The notes: a model not told the origin generated them from the letters alone. A DNA stretch of 64,000 bases from Phaeobacter sp. G2 (GCA_025163595.1 CP104100.1:3100001-3164000), one strand, 5' to 3'. Positions 1 through 8,382 are shown, counted from the first letter of the stretch. Numbers and translations: made by a program.

Positions 1-1
1 G

Positions 2-208
2 GCTACCTTCTTCTATCCGGCATCACCTGGGCGGCCTGCTGTTTCCGGGGCTGTCTCTGCCCTGTCTTCAGCGCCAGCCTTTTTGTCGATCGGTGGGATC
101 GCGGGGAGCGGAACCGTTGCGACTGATGTGGCCGTTCGGGCCGTCAATCTTAACGGCGACAGGGTTGCCCTGGCCGCCAGCCTCATCGCCATTGGCCGAT
201 GGTTCTAA
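2..208 (+). CDS. 3' end of a phage-like structural protein (partial)
   Basis: An open frame runs from the window edge to a TAA at 206-208, giving the last 68 residues of a protein whose start lies outside the window. The tail is rich in Ala, Val, Gly and Ser and ends in Ile-Gly-Arg-Trp-Phe. I do not recognise the family. It is placed 12 bases before the next gene on the same strand, and the genes after it look like phage tail accessory genes, so a tail or fibre-associated protein is the likely context. That role is inference from neighbours only. Confidence 0.45.
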   Translation, partial: ATFFYPASPGRPAVSGAVSALSSAPAFLSIGGIAGSGTVATDVAVRAVNLNGDRVALAASLIAIGRWF

Positions 209-220
209 AGGAGAAACCAC

Positions 221-556
221 ATGATGAAAATCGCCTGCATCTGTATCGCTGGTCTGCCCGGCCAACCGGAAACCACCGCAAGCGTCAACGGCGATACCCT
301 CACCGTCGATGGTGTCGCCTATGACCTGTCCTCCGTACCCGAGGGCGGCTTTGCTGAGCCAGAGGGCGATCACCCGTTTGTGGGGCGCATCGAACGCACC
401 GGGGGCGTTCTGCTCCTGTCTCTGCGCTGGCACTATGACACTGCCACGGCAGAGCCGATCCAGCCCGCCACAGCGCCGGTTCTGACTGTCACCTCAGGGC
501 CAGTCCCAGATCCGGTCACTCGCTTGCCGCAGCCCACCACAGTAGACGAGGACTGA
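221..556 (+). CDS. Small hypothetical protein in a phage-tail-like gene run
   Basis: A 111-residue protein with an AAGGAG ribosome binding site eight bases before its ATG. A second Met follows immediately. The middle reads like a short beta-rich domain (repeated Thr-Val-Asp-Gly type turns) and the C-terminal third is Pro/Thr-rich with a Val-Pro-Asp-Pro stretch, which suggests a flexible tail. No catalytic motif is visible. Its stop codon is four bases from the next start (560), so the two are probably co-transcribed. Context (DUF4376-like neighbour) suggests a prophage tail accessory protein; the function is unknown. Confidence 0.6.
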   Translation: MMKIACICIAGLPGQPETTASVNGDTLTVDGVAYDLSSVPEGGFAEPEGDHPFVGRIERTGGVLLLSLRWHYDTATAEPIQPATAPVLTVTSGPVPDPVTRLPQPTTVDED

Positions 557-559
557 CCC

Positions 560-967
560 ATGAGCTTTTCCCTGCAAATCACCACTCCCGAAGAAATCGC
601 CGTCACGTCCCGCGCCGCCTTGTTGACTGACCTGGCCAACATCCGCTGGAAACATGAAGTGGGCGGCCTCACCTTGCCAGACGGGGCACAAGTCCGCACC
701 GACCGCGAAACCCGCGCCGCTTTGACCGAGGCGGTCAACTCGCTATCAAATGGGCTGATGCAGGCTCCAATTGCCTGGAAGATGGCCGCAGGCTGGACGG
801 ATCTGTCGCAACAGGATCTCGAAGCGATCACCGCCGCCGTGTCAGCTCACGTGCAAGCCAGCTTTGCCGCTGAGCGCACCGTCCAGGCGCAGATCGAGGC
901 GCAGGAAAATTTGACCGGCTTTGACCTTCAAACCGCGTTTACAGCGGCTTTAAACGCCTCCCAGTAA
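560..967 (+). CDS. DUF4376-like phage tail accessory protein
   Basis: A 135-residue, Ala/Thr-rich, largely helical protein. Its pattern (an early Ser-Arg-Ala-Ala-Leu segment, a middle with several Trp residues around Trp-Lys-His and Trp-Thr-Asp, then a helical C-terminus with repeated Ala-Gln-Ile-Glu-Ala) resembles DUF4376 proteins, which are found in phage tail-fibre modules. This match is from memory of the family. The start follows the previous stop by only a few bases, so translation is probably coupled. It is the best indicator that the left edge is prophage or prophage-remnant DNA. Confidence 0.55.
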   Translation: MSFSLQITTPEEIAVTSRAALLTDLANIRWKHEVGGLTLPDGAQVRTDRETRAALTEAVNSLSNGLMQAPIAWKMAAGWTDLSQQDLEAITAAVSAHVQASFAAERTVQAQIEAQENLTGFDLQTAFTAALNASQ

Positions 968-1012
968 TGGGAGGTTAAAGGGTGCTACAACACCCAAAGA
1001 TGGAGACCCACC

Positions 1013-1210
1013 ATGACAATGAAGATTTCCAGCGTCATCAACTGCCTGAAAGCAGCGATGGAGAAGCACGGCGACCTGCCGCTTTACACCTTCGACAGCG
1101 ACATCAAGGCGCTTGATATTGCCCCCTGCCGCGACGGTATCCAGCGGACAACTGACGGAGTGCCAGAAAAGCCAAACGAACTCGTTTTGGAATTCGTGCC
1201 CTGCGACTAA
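1013..1210 (+). CDS. Small hypothetical protein
   Basis: A 65-residue protein with a GGAG ribosome binding site six bases before the ATG. It starts with a Met-Thr-Met-Lys-Ile segment and has two central acidic stretches. No signal peptide, membrane segment or metal-binding motif is visible. It has the look of the small adaptor-like proteins found in phage or conjugative cargo, but I do not recognise it. It follows the DUF4376-like gene by 45 bases on the same strand. Confidence 0.5.
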   Translation: MTMKISSVINCLKAAMEKHGDLPLYTFDSDIKALDIAPCRDGIQRTTDGVPEKPNELVLEFVPCD

Positions 1211-1668
1211 TCCCCGAAACCGCACCCGTAGATGGAGGTGAAATTGTGGAGCGGCTGAAACGTTAAAGAGCGGGTGCAGCACAAGCACCCACTCTCAATG
1301 CCTGTGACAACAAGCTAACGGCACCCAAATACACGGACGGGTCAAGTGCCTGTCAATGACCATAGCAAGCATAAGTGTTCAAAAGCTTAACCCTACAACC
1401 AAAACCCCACCCCTTAACACGGGTCCAAATTCTCACAATGACCCCGCCGACCAGCGCAAGCTTCATGGCCGCTCCCTGTCCTCGAGGACCCGGCCTTCAT
1501 GAGGCAAGCCCCTATTCTCATCACAAAACCGCCCATATCTGAAACATTCGAAGCGAAAACACCCCAAAACGTGAGGAAATCATCTTAAACACGAAAAGCA
1601 TGTGGATCACCAATTGCTCTTGACCCAGTGTTTAAGCTAGCAACCGCGCAAATATGGAGGACAAAGCT
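1211..1668. other. Intergenic stretch before the Panacea gene
   Basis: About 450 bases without a credible gene. Just after the small CDS there is an imperfect hairpin (1268-1277 pairing with 1285-1294, one mismatch), with no T-run, so it is at best a weak terminator. The rest is AC-rich and shows no clear repeat. The promoter of the downstream gene pair presumably lies close to 1600-1650, where AT content rises, but I cannot assign boxes confidently. Confidence 0.4.
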
Positions 1669-2184
1669 ATGTATGATGCTCGTGTCATCGCGAACGAGGT
1701 TCTGAAGGCCGCTTGGGAAAACGGTCATGACGTCACTCAGATAGACCTTCAAAAGATATGCTACTTCCTACATGGACATCACCTCGTCGATCATGGTCAA
1801 CCGATGATAGCCTCCACCTTTGAGGCTTGGGACTACGGACCAGTTCAAAGAAGCCTATACAATCAGTTTAAGAAATTTGGTAGCCAATCCATCACCGAAC
1901 TGGCTGTAGCATTCGACCCTATCCGGCAGAAAGAAAAGCCGCTCCCATCGGTAACGACAAACTCCATCCGCGAGACTATTGCCAAACACTTGCCAAAGTA
2001 CCTGAGTATTCCCAGTTTTGAGCTTGTTGAAATGACCCACCAACCCGACACCCCTTGGTCCAAAACTCGTTCAGATGCCATCAATTCCGCTAATATTGGA
2101 ATGAGAATTTCAAATGATCTGATCGTTGACCTGTTTGAGGGCTTGCATTGCTCTGAGGAGGCTATGTTTGCGAAGTCCGCGTAA
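1669..2184 (+). CDS. Panacea-domain (SocA-like, DUF4065) putative antitoxin
   Basis: A 171-residue protein. The start at 1669 is preferred over the ATG at 1654 because a GGAGG sits eight bases upstream of it. The N-terminal part contains the family's hallmark pattern: a Leu-Gln-Lys-Ile-Cys-Tyr-Phe helix, then Ala-Trp-Asp-Tyr-Gly-Pro-Val. That corresponds to the Leu-Qk-Lxx-Y and W-xxGPV motifs of Panacea/SocA proteins (residues about 27 to 60). Proteins with this domain act as antitoxins that neutralise very different partner toxins, or as proteolytic adaptors (SocA). Its stop codon overlaps the start of the next gene, the usual layout of such pairs. Confidence 0.8.
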   Translation: MYDARVIANEVLKAAWENGHDVTQIDLQKICYFLHGHHLVDHGQPMIASTFEAWDYGPVQRSLYNQFKKFGSQSITELAVAFDPIRQKEKPLPSVTTNSIRETIAKHLPKYLSIPSFELVEMTHQPDTPWSKTRSDAINSANIGMRISNDLIVDLFEGLHCSEEAMFAKSA

Positions 2185-2902
2185 AAGAGAGATTATTAAT
2201 CTCCTAAACAGATATCAGTTCATTGATTTTGCTATTGCCGTTTCCAAGCCTCGAACAGAACGTAAAGAGCACCTTAGATCCTATGTGAACCGTAGGAAGG
2301 GAAACTGGATCTCTTACAGCGGCTTCCGGAGTCAAATCGGAAACATAATGGGTGTCAGTCGAGGTCTCGACCCATCTTCAGGTATGGATTTTGATGGCAT
2401 CAAGAGGTCTCTAAAAATCGTCTGTAATAAAAAGGACCTCGAAAGCAATGTCAGCATAGCTAAACTCTTGTTTGATTTTGCACGCCCTCAAAGCTGGACC
2501 GCCTACGACAACCATCACCGAAACCCTCTACTTTTTGGCGTACAGCGTGAAGTGCCTATGGGAATTCAACACTACGTAGTCGACGGAGATCGAGGGGCGT
2601 TTCAGTTTGTCTACCCAAGAAGCCGTGAGCTAACACCTGATGAATTACATATCTGTCTTTCTCTAGTTTACTATAACCACGTCTCAGAAGATGCTGACTT
2701 TGGCGACTTTGACGTCGAAATGATTGACCTCAGCAGGCCAGGATTTGTTGGACCGAGAGGCGGCTGGAGGGCTGAACCACATCGAGTGCCACGACTTCAC
2801 AGATTGCCTAAAGCCGAGATCGCTGATCGTGCCTTCCTCAATGAAGAAGCAGATCTAATCTATCAATTCCTAATGGAGCTCGCTGAAGAACCGGATGAGT
2901 AG
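2168..2902 (+). CDS. Unrecognised partner of the Panacea protein, candidate toxin
   Basis: Most of the reading frame is a coherent 244-residue protein if translation begins at the TTG at 2168, inside the end of the Panacea gene (an ATG at 2126 in the same frame would overlap more). The N-terminus is basic with several Arg/Lys clusters. The middle holds Asp-Asn-His-His-Arg-Asn, and the C-terminus is acidic and helical. I do not recognise a known toxin fold. The 17-base overlap with the Panacea gene indicates coupled translation. Base composition is lower in GC than the core genes downstream, which fits recent acquisition. A toxin role is inferred only from the pairing. Confidence 0.55.
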   Translation: MRSPRKREIINLLNRYQFIDFAIAVSKPRTERKEHLRSYVNRRKGNWISYSGFRSQIGNIMGVSRGLDPSSGMDFDGIKRSLKIVCNKKDLESNVSIAKLLFDFARPQSWTAYDNHHRNPLLFGVQREVPMGIQHYVVDGDRGAFQFVYPRSRELTPDELHICLSLVYYNHVSEDADFGDFDVEMIDLSRPGFVGPRGGWRAEPHRVPRLHRLPKAEIADRAFLNEEADLIYQFLMELAEEPDE

Positions 2903-2969
2903 AGAATGTGCGCCAAGATGGCAAAGGGGAGCGCAGGGCCAACCATAGCCCCCCCCAGGGAGTGTTTCT

Positions 2970-3197
2970 ATGCGAAAACCGAAGTCAGTCCGTGAGCGCG
3001 CCGCCCGCGCTCTCTGCATGTCGCAGGGCCATGAGCCAAACATAACAATGGATGGTGCGCCCATGTGGCACTCTTTCCTGGAAGAGGTGGACGTCGTCTT
3101 AAAAGCGGTGCTGAAGCCTGAATGCTGGGAGGCCTTGAAAGATGCCCCTGATGAGCTGGACGCCGAGCATCTTCAAAAGCCTTTAAACATCCTTTAA
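2970..3197 (+). CDS. Small hypothetical protein
   Basis: A 75-residue protein with a GGGAG motif upstream of its ATG and a strong terminator directly after its stop. The N-terminus is very basic (Arg-Lys-Pro-Lys-Ser-Val-Arg-Glu-Arg), followed by a short helical, slightly acidic C-terminal half with Trp residues. No known domain is recognised. It lies 67 bases after the putative toxin gene on the same strand and may belong to the same accessory module. Confidence 0.5.
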   Translation: MRKPKSVRERAARALCMSQGHEPNITMDGAPMWHSFLEEVDVVLKAVLKPECWEALKDAPDELDAEHLQKPLNIL

Positions 3198-3201
3198 AGA
3201 C

Positions 3202-3244
3202 ATCCGCCGCCCGACGATTTAAACGGTTTGGGCGGCGGATTTTT
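3202..3244 (+). terminator. Rho-independent terminator
   Basis: A perfect 11-base-pair GC-rich stem (3202-3212 with 3230-3240) around a 17-base AT-rich loop, followed directly by a run of T. It closes the accessory gene run and separates it from the prpE region. Confidence 0.88.
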
Positions 3245-3364
3245 GGAGTTTGAAACGGGAAGTGTCCCAAACATCCCTCGCCGCCTCAAACCAGCCGCGC
3301 GGCTATGGGCTGGTCAAACTCTCGATTTGGGGTTAGAAAACAGGGAATTCGCCAAATTAGTTTG

Positions 3365-3407
3365 CTGCAACGCGAAGTGTCCCGCACTGCAACGCGAAGT
3401 GTCCCGC
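3365..3407 (+). repeat. Two tandem 21-bp direct repeats
   Basis: Positions 3365-3385 and 3387-3407 are identical, separated by one base, giving a 22-base period (two helical turns). A third partial copy of the core GAAGTGTCCC occurs at 3259-3268. The array lies between the accessory region and the prpE promoter. Its role is unknown; it could be a binding site array for a regulator or recombinase, or a remnant of a mobile element end. Confidence 0.7.
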
Positions 3408-3483
3408 TACAATCCCGCTACATACATCCAGCTACATCCCCCGTAATCGAGCCTCACATTCTTAGCCAGGCCAGGTTAGCAAA

Positions 3484-3578
3484 TTTGCAAAAACTGTTAA
3501 AAACTGCCCGACAGTCCGCAATACCGCTGGGTTTGCAAAAATTTGCAGGGTCTTTGCGGCCATAGTGCAAATTTTTGC
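3484..3578 (+). promoter_or_regulatory. Cluster of TTTGCAAA-type operators before prpE (putative ScfR/PccR sites)
   Basis: TTTGCAAA occurs at 3484-3491 (inside the palindrome GCAAATTTGC) and at 3532-3539, followed two bases later by TTTGCAG at 3542-3548. A further GCAAATTTTTGC lies at 3567-3578. In Rhodobacter sphaeroides the short-chain acyl-CoA regulator PccR recognises paired TTTGCAAA elements before propionyl-CoA genes; that is knowledge of the family. The same elements occur before pccB and scfR in this window, which supports the assignment. The set lies about 90 to 190 bases before the prpE start. Confidence 0.7.
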
Positions 3579-3670
3579 GCGGCGCTGTGACGCAAGGTTA
3601 TGATGATTACTTGCTCCAGAGCCACGCTTACGCGTAACTCGGTTGAGAACAAAACGCGTGGAGGACGCCG

Positions 3671-5563
3671 ATGTCTTACAAAGAGATATATGCCAACTGG
3701 AAAGCCGATCCTGAAGCCTTTTGGATGCAGGCCGCCGAGGCAATTGATTGGGTGGAGGCCCCAACCAAAGCGCTGACCGACAAAGGTGAGGGGCTTTATG
3801 AATGGTTCGCGGATGCCCGCGTCAACACCTGCTACAATGCGGTGGATCGCCATGTAGAGGCCGGCAGAGGGGAGCAGACAGCGATCATCTATGACAGCCC
3901 CATCACCTACACCAAGCGCGAAATCTCTTATGTGGAGCTGCGCAACCGCGTAGCCAATCTGGCAGGCGCCCTGCGGGCCAAGGGCATCGAGAAGGGCGAT
4001 CGCGTCATAATCTATATGCCGATGATCCCCGAGGCGCTGGAGGCCATGCTGGCCTGCGCCCGTATTGGCGCGGTGCATTCGGTTGTCTTTGGGGGCTTTG
4101 CCGCCAATGAGCTGGCGGTGCGCATTGATGACGCCACCCCCAAGGCCATCATCGCCGCCTCCTGCGGGTTGGAGCCTGGCCGGGTGGTGCATTATAAACC
4201 GCTGCTGGACGGGGCTATAGATCTGGCCGCACACAAGCCTGATTTCTGCGTTATTTTGCAGCGAGAACAAGAGGTTGCCGAGCTCGTCGAGGGCCGGGAT
4301 GTCAACTGGCACGGCTTTCAATATGGTGTGGAACCGGCCGACTGTCTGCCAGTGGAAGGCAATCATCCTTCTTATATCCTCTACACCTCGGGCACCACGG
4401 GCCAGCCCAAGGGGGTGATACGTCACACCGGCGGGCAATTGGTGGCGCTGAACTGGTCGATGAAAAACATCTACAACGTTGATCCGGGCGATGTGTTTTG
4501 GGCGGCGTCCGATGTGGGCTGGGTCGTCGGACACAGCTATATCTGCTACGCGCCGCTGATCCATGGTAACACCACCATCGTCTTTGAGGGCAAACCCATC
4601 GGCACGCCAGATGCGGGCACCTTTTGGCGGGTGATCTCGGAACATAAGGTCAAAAGCTTCTTCACCGCCCCCACCGCATTCCGTGCGGTAAAACGCGAAG
4701 ACCCCAAGGGCGAATTTGTCGGCAAATACGACCTCAGCTGCCTGGGTCAGGTCTATCTGGCTGGCGAGCGCGCCGATCCTGATACCATCACCTGGGCGCA
4801 GGAAAAGCTGAATGTGCCAATTGTAGACCACTGGTGGCAGACCGAAACCGGCTGGTCGATTGCCGCCAACCCGCTTGGCATTGAAGAACTGCCCACGAAA
4901 CTTGGCTCCCCTGCGGTGCCAATGCCGGGCTATGAGGTGGATATCCTGGACGAAGGCGGCCATCCCGTTGCTGCCGGAGAGCTGGGGGCCATTGCTATCA
5001 AGCTGCCCCTGCCCCCTGGCACCTTGCCAACCCTGTGGAACGCCGAAGCGCGCTTTAAGAAAAGCTATCTCACCACCTTCCCCGGGTATTACGAAACAGG
5101 TGATGCGGGCATGAAGGACGAGGACGGCTATCTCTATATCATGGCGCGCACGGATGATGTGATCAATGTTGCCGGCCACCGCCTGTCCACTGGCGCCATG
5201 GAAGAGGTGCTGGCAGGCCACCCGGATGTGGCGGAATGCGCGGTGATTGGCGTCGCTGATCCGCTGAAGGGCCAGGCCCCACTGGGCTTCCTCTGCCTCA
5301 ATGCCGGTGTCGATCGCGACCCCAGCGAAATAGTGGCAGAAGTGGTCAAGCTGGTGCGCGAAAAGATCGGCCCTGTGGCCGCCTTCAAACTGGCCGTTGT
5401 GGTCGACCGGTTGCCCAAGACCCGCTCGGGCAAGATCCTGCGAGGCACCATGGTCAATATTGCCGATGGCACCCCCTGGAAAATGCCGGCCACCATTGAT
5501 GACCCGGCAATTCTGGATGAAATCACCGGTGCCCTGCAGGGCCTTGGCTTTGCAAAGGCCTAA
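3671..5563 (+). CDS. prpE: Propionate-CoA ligase PrpE
   Basis: A 630-residue AMP-forming acyl-CoA synthetase that converts propionate, ATP and CoA to propionyl-CoA. The ATP-binding loop Tyr-Thr-Ser-Gly-Thr-Thr-Gly lies near residue 237, the adenylation motif Trp-Trp-Gln-Thr-Glu-Thr-Gly-Trp near 388, and the catalytic Lys in Lys-Thr-Arg-Ser-Gly-Lys-Ile-Leu near 588. The length matches PrpE. The N-terminus has the Tyr-x-x-x-Tyr ... Trp start of acetyl/propionyl-CoA synthetases. A GGAGG precedes the ATG by six bases. Putative ScfR operators upstream and pccA, pccB and mcm elsewhere in the window favour propionate over acetate as substrate. It appears monocistronic. Confidence 0.93.
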   Translation: MSYKEIYANWKADPEAFWMQAAEAIDWVEAPTKALTDKGEGLYEWFADARVNTCYNAVDRHVEAGRGEQTAIIYDSPITYTKREISYVELRNRVANLAGALRAKGIEKGDRVIIYMPMIPEALEAMLACARIGAVHSVVFGGFAANELAVRIDDATPKAIIAASCGLEPGRVVHYKPLLDGAIDLAAHKPDFCVILQREQEVAELVEGRDVNWHGFQYGVEPADCLPVEGNHPSYILYTSGTTGQPKGVIRHTGGQLVALNWSMKNIYNVDPGDVFWAASDVGWVVGHSYICYAPLIHGNTTIVFEGKPIGTPDAGTFWRVISEHKVKSFFTAPTAFRAVKREDPKGEFVGKYDLSCLGQVYLAGERADPDTITWAQEKLNVPIVDHWWQTETGWSIAANPLGIEELPTKLGSPAVPMPGYEVDILDEGGHPVAAGELGAIAIKLPLPPGTLPTLWNAEARFKKSYLTTFPGYYETGDAGMKDEDGYLYIMARTDDVINVAGHRLSTGAMEEVLAGHPDVAECAVIGVADPLKGQAPLGFLCLNAGVDRDPSEIVAEVVKLVREKIGPVAAFKLAVVVDRLPKTRSGKILRGTMVNIADGTPWKMPATIDDPAILDEITGALQGLGFAKA

Positions 5564-5575
5564 CAGCTGAGCCTT

Positions 5576-5609
5576 GTGGTCGAAGGGCAGCCCAACCTTT
5601 CGACCACAT
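5576..5609 (+). terminator. Hairpin after prpE, possible terminator
   Basis: A perfect 10-bp inverted repeat (5576-5585 with 5600-5609) starts 12 bases after the prpE stop codon. There is no T-run on the plus strand, so it may instead stabilise or process the 3' end of the prpE message. Confidence 0.45.
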
Positions 5610-5734
5610 AACGCACAGCTCTGCCGGTTTCTTGTCCGATGAGCTAAATTCTAGAAAAGGAAACAGAATTTACCTCTGGTTTCCCTTGCAACCGCAAACC
5701 ACAGCTCTACCCTGCCGCGCAGGAGATGAGCAAA

Positions 5735-7165
5735 ATGAACACAGATGATATTTGGCGCCTGAGCGCCACCGAACTTTCCACCCGAACCCGCGCTGGCGAT
5801 GTTTCCGCCGAAGCGGCGGTGCAGGCCTCGATTGACCGGATGAATGCGGTGAACCCCGGCCTGAACGCGGTGGTCGAAGACTTGAGCTCCGAGGCCCTGA
5901 CCCGTGCCCGGGAACTCGATAAAGCCCGCACAGCCGGTGCGGCGCCGGGGCCGCTTCAGGGGCTGCCTGTCACCATCAAGATCAACGTCGATCAGGAAGG
6001 CCATGCCACCTCTAACGGGGTGACAGCCTTGAAAGACCTGATTGCCCCCGGGGATGCGCCCGTGGTCGCGAATCTGGAAAAAGCCGGCGCCGTGGTGATT
6101 GGCCGAACCAATACACCCGAGTTCTCCTTTCGCGCCGATACGGACAACCCGCTGTTTGGCCGCACCCATAACCCCTGGGGACGACATATTTCCCCCGGCG
6201 GCTCTTCTGGGGGGGCGGGTGCAGCAGTGATGGCAGGCATCGGCGCCCTGGCCCATGGCAACGATATCGGCGGCTCGCTGCGGTTTCCGGCGGCTGCCAA
6301 TGGTGCGGTGACGGTTAAACCAGGTCTAGGACGTGTGCCCGCCTGGAACCCCAGCCAAAAGGCCGAACGCGGCATGCTGGCGCAGTCCATGTCGGTACAG
6401 GGGCTGATTACCCGCTCGGCTGCGGATCTGCATCTGGCGATGCCTTCGCTGATTGCACCAGATCCGCGCGACCCGTTTCATGCCCCCCTCCCCTGGCGTG
6501 GCGCGCCTCTAGACGGCCCGATCAAGGTTGCCTTTACCCGCAACACCTTTGGCTATGACCTGCACCCGGAGGTCAATCTGGCGCTGGAGACCGCGCGCGA
6601 TGCGCTGACAGATTCCGGGTATGTCGTTGAAGAGGTCGAGCCCCCCAATGCCTTTGACGCCGGGCGCACCGGCTATCGGGCGCTGATGGGCGAAGTCTAC
6701 GCAATGATGAAGCAGGATGTGGACGCCGCCGGATCCGATACCGTGCGACAGATCTTTGAGGTCTATTTCCAGGAGTTCCCGCCCTTTGCCGGCACCGAGC
6801 TGTTGCAGATGATGGCCAAGCGCAGCCACTATGCACGCGAATGGTCCCTGTTCATGCAGGACTATCCTCTGGTTCTCACGCCGTTTCTGCCGCAGCCGTT
6901 TTTCAAACCCGACCGCGATACTGAAGGTGCGGAAGGCGTGCATGAGGTTCTGGGCTGCGCCGTCTATTCCTATGCAATGAATTATCTCGGCCTGCCTGCG
7001 GGCTGCGTCCCTGCACGACTGGCACCACTGGCAAGCGGTCCCCAGCCGATCAATGTGCAGATCGTCGCCCGTCGCTGGCGCGAAGACATGGCGGTGGACG
7101 CCTGCATTGCGATCGAGCAGCGCGTTGGAAGGTTCAGTCCACACCTGTGGGATCTCATGGCCTAA
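5735..7165 (+). CDS. Amidase signature family enzyme
   Basis: A 476-residue amidase-signature hydrolase, probably cytoplasmic, acting on an amide or related bond; the substrate is not predictable. The Ser-cisSer-Lys triad region is clear: Leu-Pro-Val-Thr-Ile-Lys near residue 83, and the Gly-Gly-Ser-Ser-Gly-Gly-Ala signature near residues 154-160, followed by a conserved Gly-Gly-Ser-Leu-Arg-Phe-Pro-Ala block. The start at 5735 is preferred because AGGAG (5721-5725) is nine bases upstream; the ATG at 5726 touches the AGGAG. The gene stands alone on the plus strand and is followed by a terminator. GatA is less likely since no gatB/gatC neighbours are seen. Confidence 0.85.
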   Translation: MNTDDIWRLSATELSTRTRAGDVSAEAAVQASIDRMNAVNPGLNAVVEDLSSEALTRARELDKARTAGAAPGPLQGLPVTIKINVDQEGHATSNGVTALKDLIAPGDAPVVANLEKAGAVVIGRTNTPEFSFRADTDNPLFGRTHNPWGRHISPGGSSGGAGAAVMAGIGALAHGNDIGGSLRFPAAANGAVTVKPGLGRVPAWNPSQKAERGMLAQSMSVQGLITRSAADLHLAMPSLIAPDPRDPFHAPLPWRGAPLDGPIKVAFTRNTFGYDLHPEVNLALETARDALTDSGYVVEEVEPPNAFDAGRTGYRALMGEVYAMMKQDVDAAGSDTVRQIFEVYFQEFPPFAGTELLQMMAKRSHYAREWSLFMQDYPLVLTPFLPQPFFKPDRDTEGAEGVHEVLGCAVYSYAMNYLGLPAGCVPARLAPLASGPQPINVQIVARRWREDMAVDACIAIEQRVGRFSPHLWDLMA

Positions 7166-7219
7166 ACCAAACCCTGCCGCAGCAGGTGTTTTGACCCGAG
7201 CCATGCCATCAAACTCCAA

Positions 7220-7251
7220 GGGAGCGGGCGGTGCATCAGCCGCCCGCTCCC
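7220..7251 (+). terminator. Strong hairpin after the amidase gene
   Basis: A perfect 12-bp GC-rich stem (7220-7231 with 7240-7251) and an eight-base loop, followed by a TGTCTGTCTGT stretch that is T-rich but not continuous. It lies about 55 bases beyond the amidase stop. Confidence 0.65.
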
Positions 7252-7329
7252 TGTCTGTCTGTGGGTGAATATTGCCAGCGAACTGCAGTGCCGCCGGACG
7301 CCTTGCGGACCAGACGCCACAAAAAGAAA

Positions 7330-7356
7330 CCGGGAAATGGATCAGTCCATTCCCGG
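7330..7356 (-). terminator. Terminator facing left, probably for nadK
   Basis: A stem (7330-7341 with 7346-7356, one bulged base) which on the minus strand is followed by TTTCTTTTT. The minus-strand nadK ends 271 bases to the right, and the stretch between is gene-free, so nadK transcripts probably end here. The 7252-7626 interval otherwise shows no gene. Confidence 0.6.
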
Positions 7357-7626
7357 CATCTTTCATACCATGAAAACTAGCTCACACAGGACGATCATTC
7401 GCCAAGGGCCAAAATCGTCTCTGAAAACAAGGGGTAGCTTCAGCAGAATGCACACAACGCCAAAACTGCAGCTACCGTACCGCCAGGATGCCCCAATCAA
7501 AGCGGACCAGGCCAGCCTTTTCACAATAACCTGATCGCATTTCGCACAAAATTTCTACAGCTGGGAAATAAAGTCACAGTTATTCGCTTGAAATTTCTTG
7601 CCTTTCACAATTCCCAAAGGAAGGCC

Positions 7627-8382
7627 TCAGGTGAACTGCTCGGAGATGAGGCGTTCCTCCAGGCCATGGCCTGGGTCAAACAGAATCTTGTGGCGGATGC
7701 TGGGTTCGGTCTGAATTTCGACCCACTGAATATCCGGGCAGGAGATAGAATCCGCATCCGCCATAACCGGGCGCTTGTCTGCTTCCAGCACGTCAAAGCG
7801 CACTTTGGCACCGCTGGGCAGCAACGCCCCCTGCCAGCGACGCGGTCGAAAAGCCGCAATTGCTGTCAAGGCCAGCACATCCGAGCCAATCGGCAGGATC
7901 GGCCCATGGGCGGAATAGTTATAGGCGGTGGATCCCGCCGGCGTAGAGACCAGCGCCCCGTCACAGACCAGCTCTGCCAGTCTTTGGCGCCCGTCGACCG
8001 ATATCTTCAGCCGCGCCGCCTGCGGGCCCGCCCGCAACAGGGAAACCTCATTAATCGCCAAGGCCTTGTGGACGGCCCCATCGCGGTCCATCGCAGTCAT
8101 CGACAATGGGTTGATAATTTCTTCCTCTGCCGCCTCAAGCCGGGCAAGCAGACCATCCTCATGGTATTCATTCATCAAAAACCCAACCGTGCCCCGGTTC
8201 ATACCATAGACCGGCAAGGCCAGATCAACCGCCTCGTGCAGGGTTTTCAGCATAAAGCCGTCCCCGCCAAGCGCCACAATCACATCGGCATTTTCCGGCG
8301 GCGCATTGCCGTGCAATTTGACCAGGGTGTCACAGGCCGTTTGCGCCACGGGGGCATCACTGGCCAAGAAGGCGATTCTCAT
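7627..8382 (-). CDS. nadK: NAD kinase
   Basis: A 251-residue ATP-NAD kinase that makes NADP from NAD. The Gly-Gly-Asp-Gly phosphate-binding motif is at residues 39-42, the Asn-Glu of the Ile-Asn-Glu-Val segment is in the middle, and Gly-Ser-Thr-Ala-Tyr-Asn-Tyr-Ser-Ala begins the conserved active-site block. The length fits the short alphaproteobacterial NadK. I chose the ATG at 8382 because family members begin right before the Met-Arg-Ile-Ala-Phe strand; an upstream in-frame Met at 8433 adds 17 unlikely residues. It is divergent from glyA across a 187-base promoter region. Confidence 0.93.
   Translation of the reverse strand: MRIAFLASDAPVAQTACDTLVKLHGNAPPENADVIVALGGDGFMLKTLHEAVDLALPVYGMNRGTVGFLMNEYHEDGLLARLEAAEEEIINPLSMTAMDRDGAVHKALAINEVSLLRAGPQAARLKISVDGRQRLAELVCDGALVSTPAGSTAYNYSAHGPILPIGSDVLALTAIAAFRPRRWQGALLPSGAKVRFDVLEADKRPVMADADSISCPDIQWVEIQTEPSIRHKILFDPGHGLEERLISEQFT

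Noticed and set aside
3497..5221. Long open frame on the minus strand opposite prpE
   Set aside because: It is the antisense shadow of prpE. The plus-strand frame carries all ligase motifs, and the opposite frame has none.
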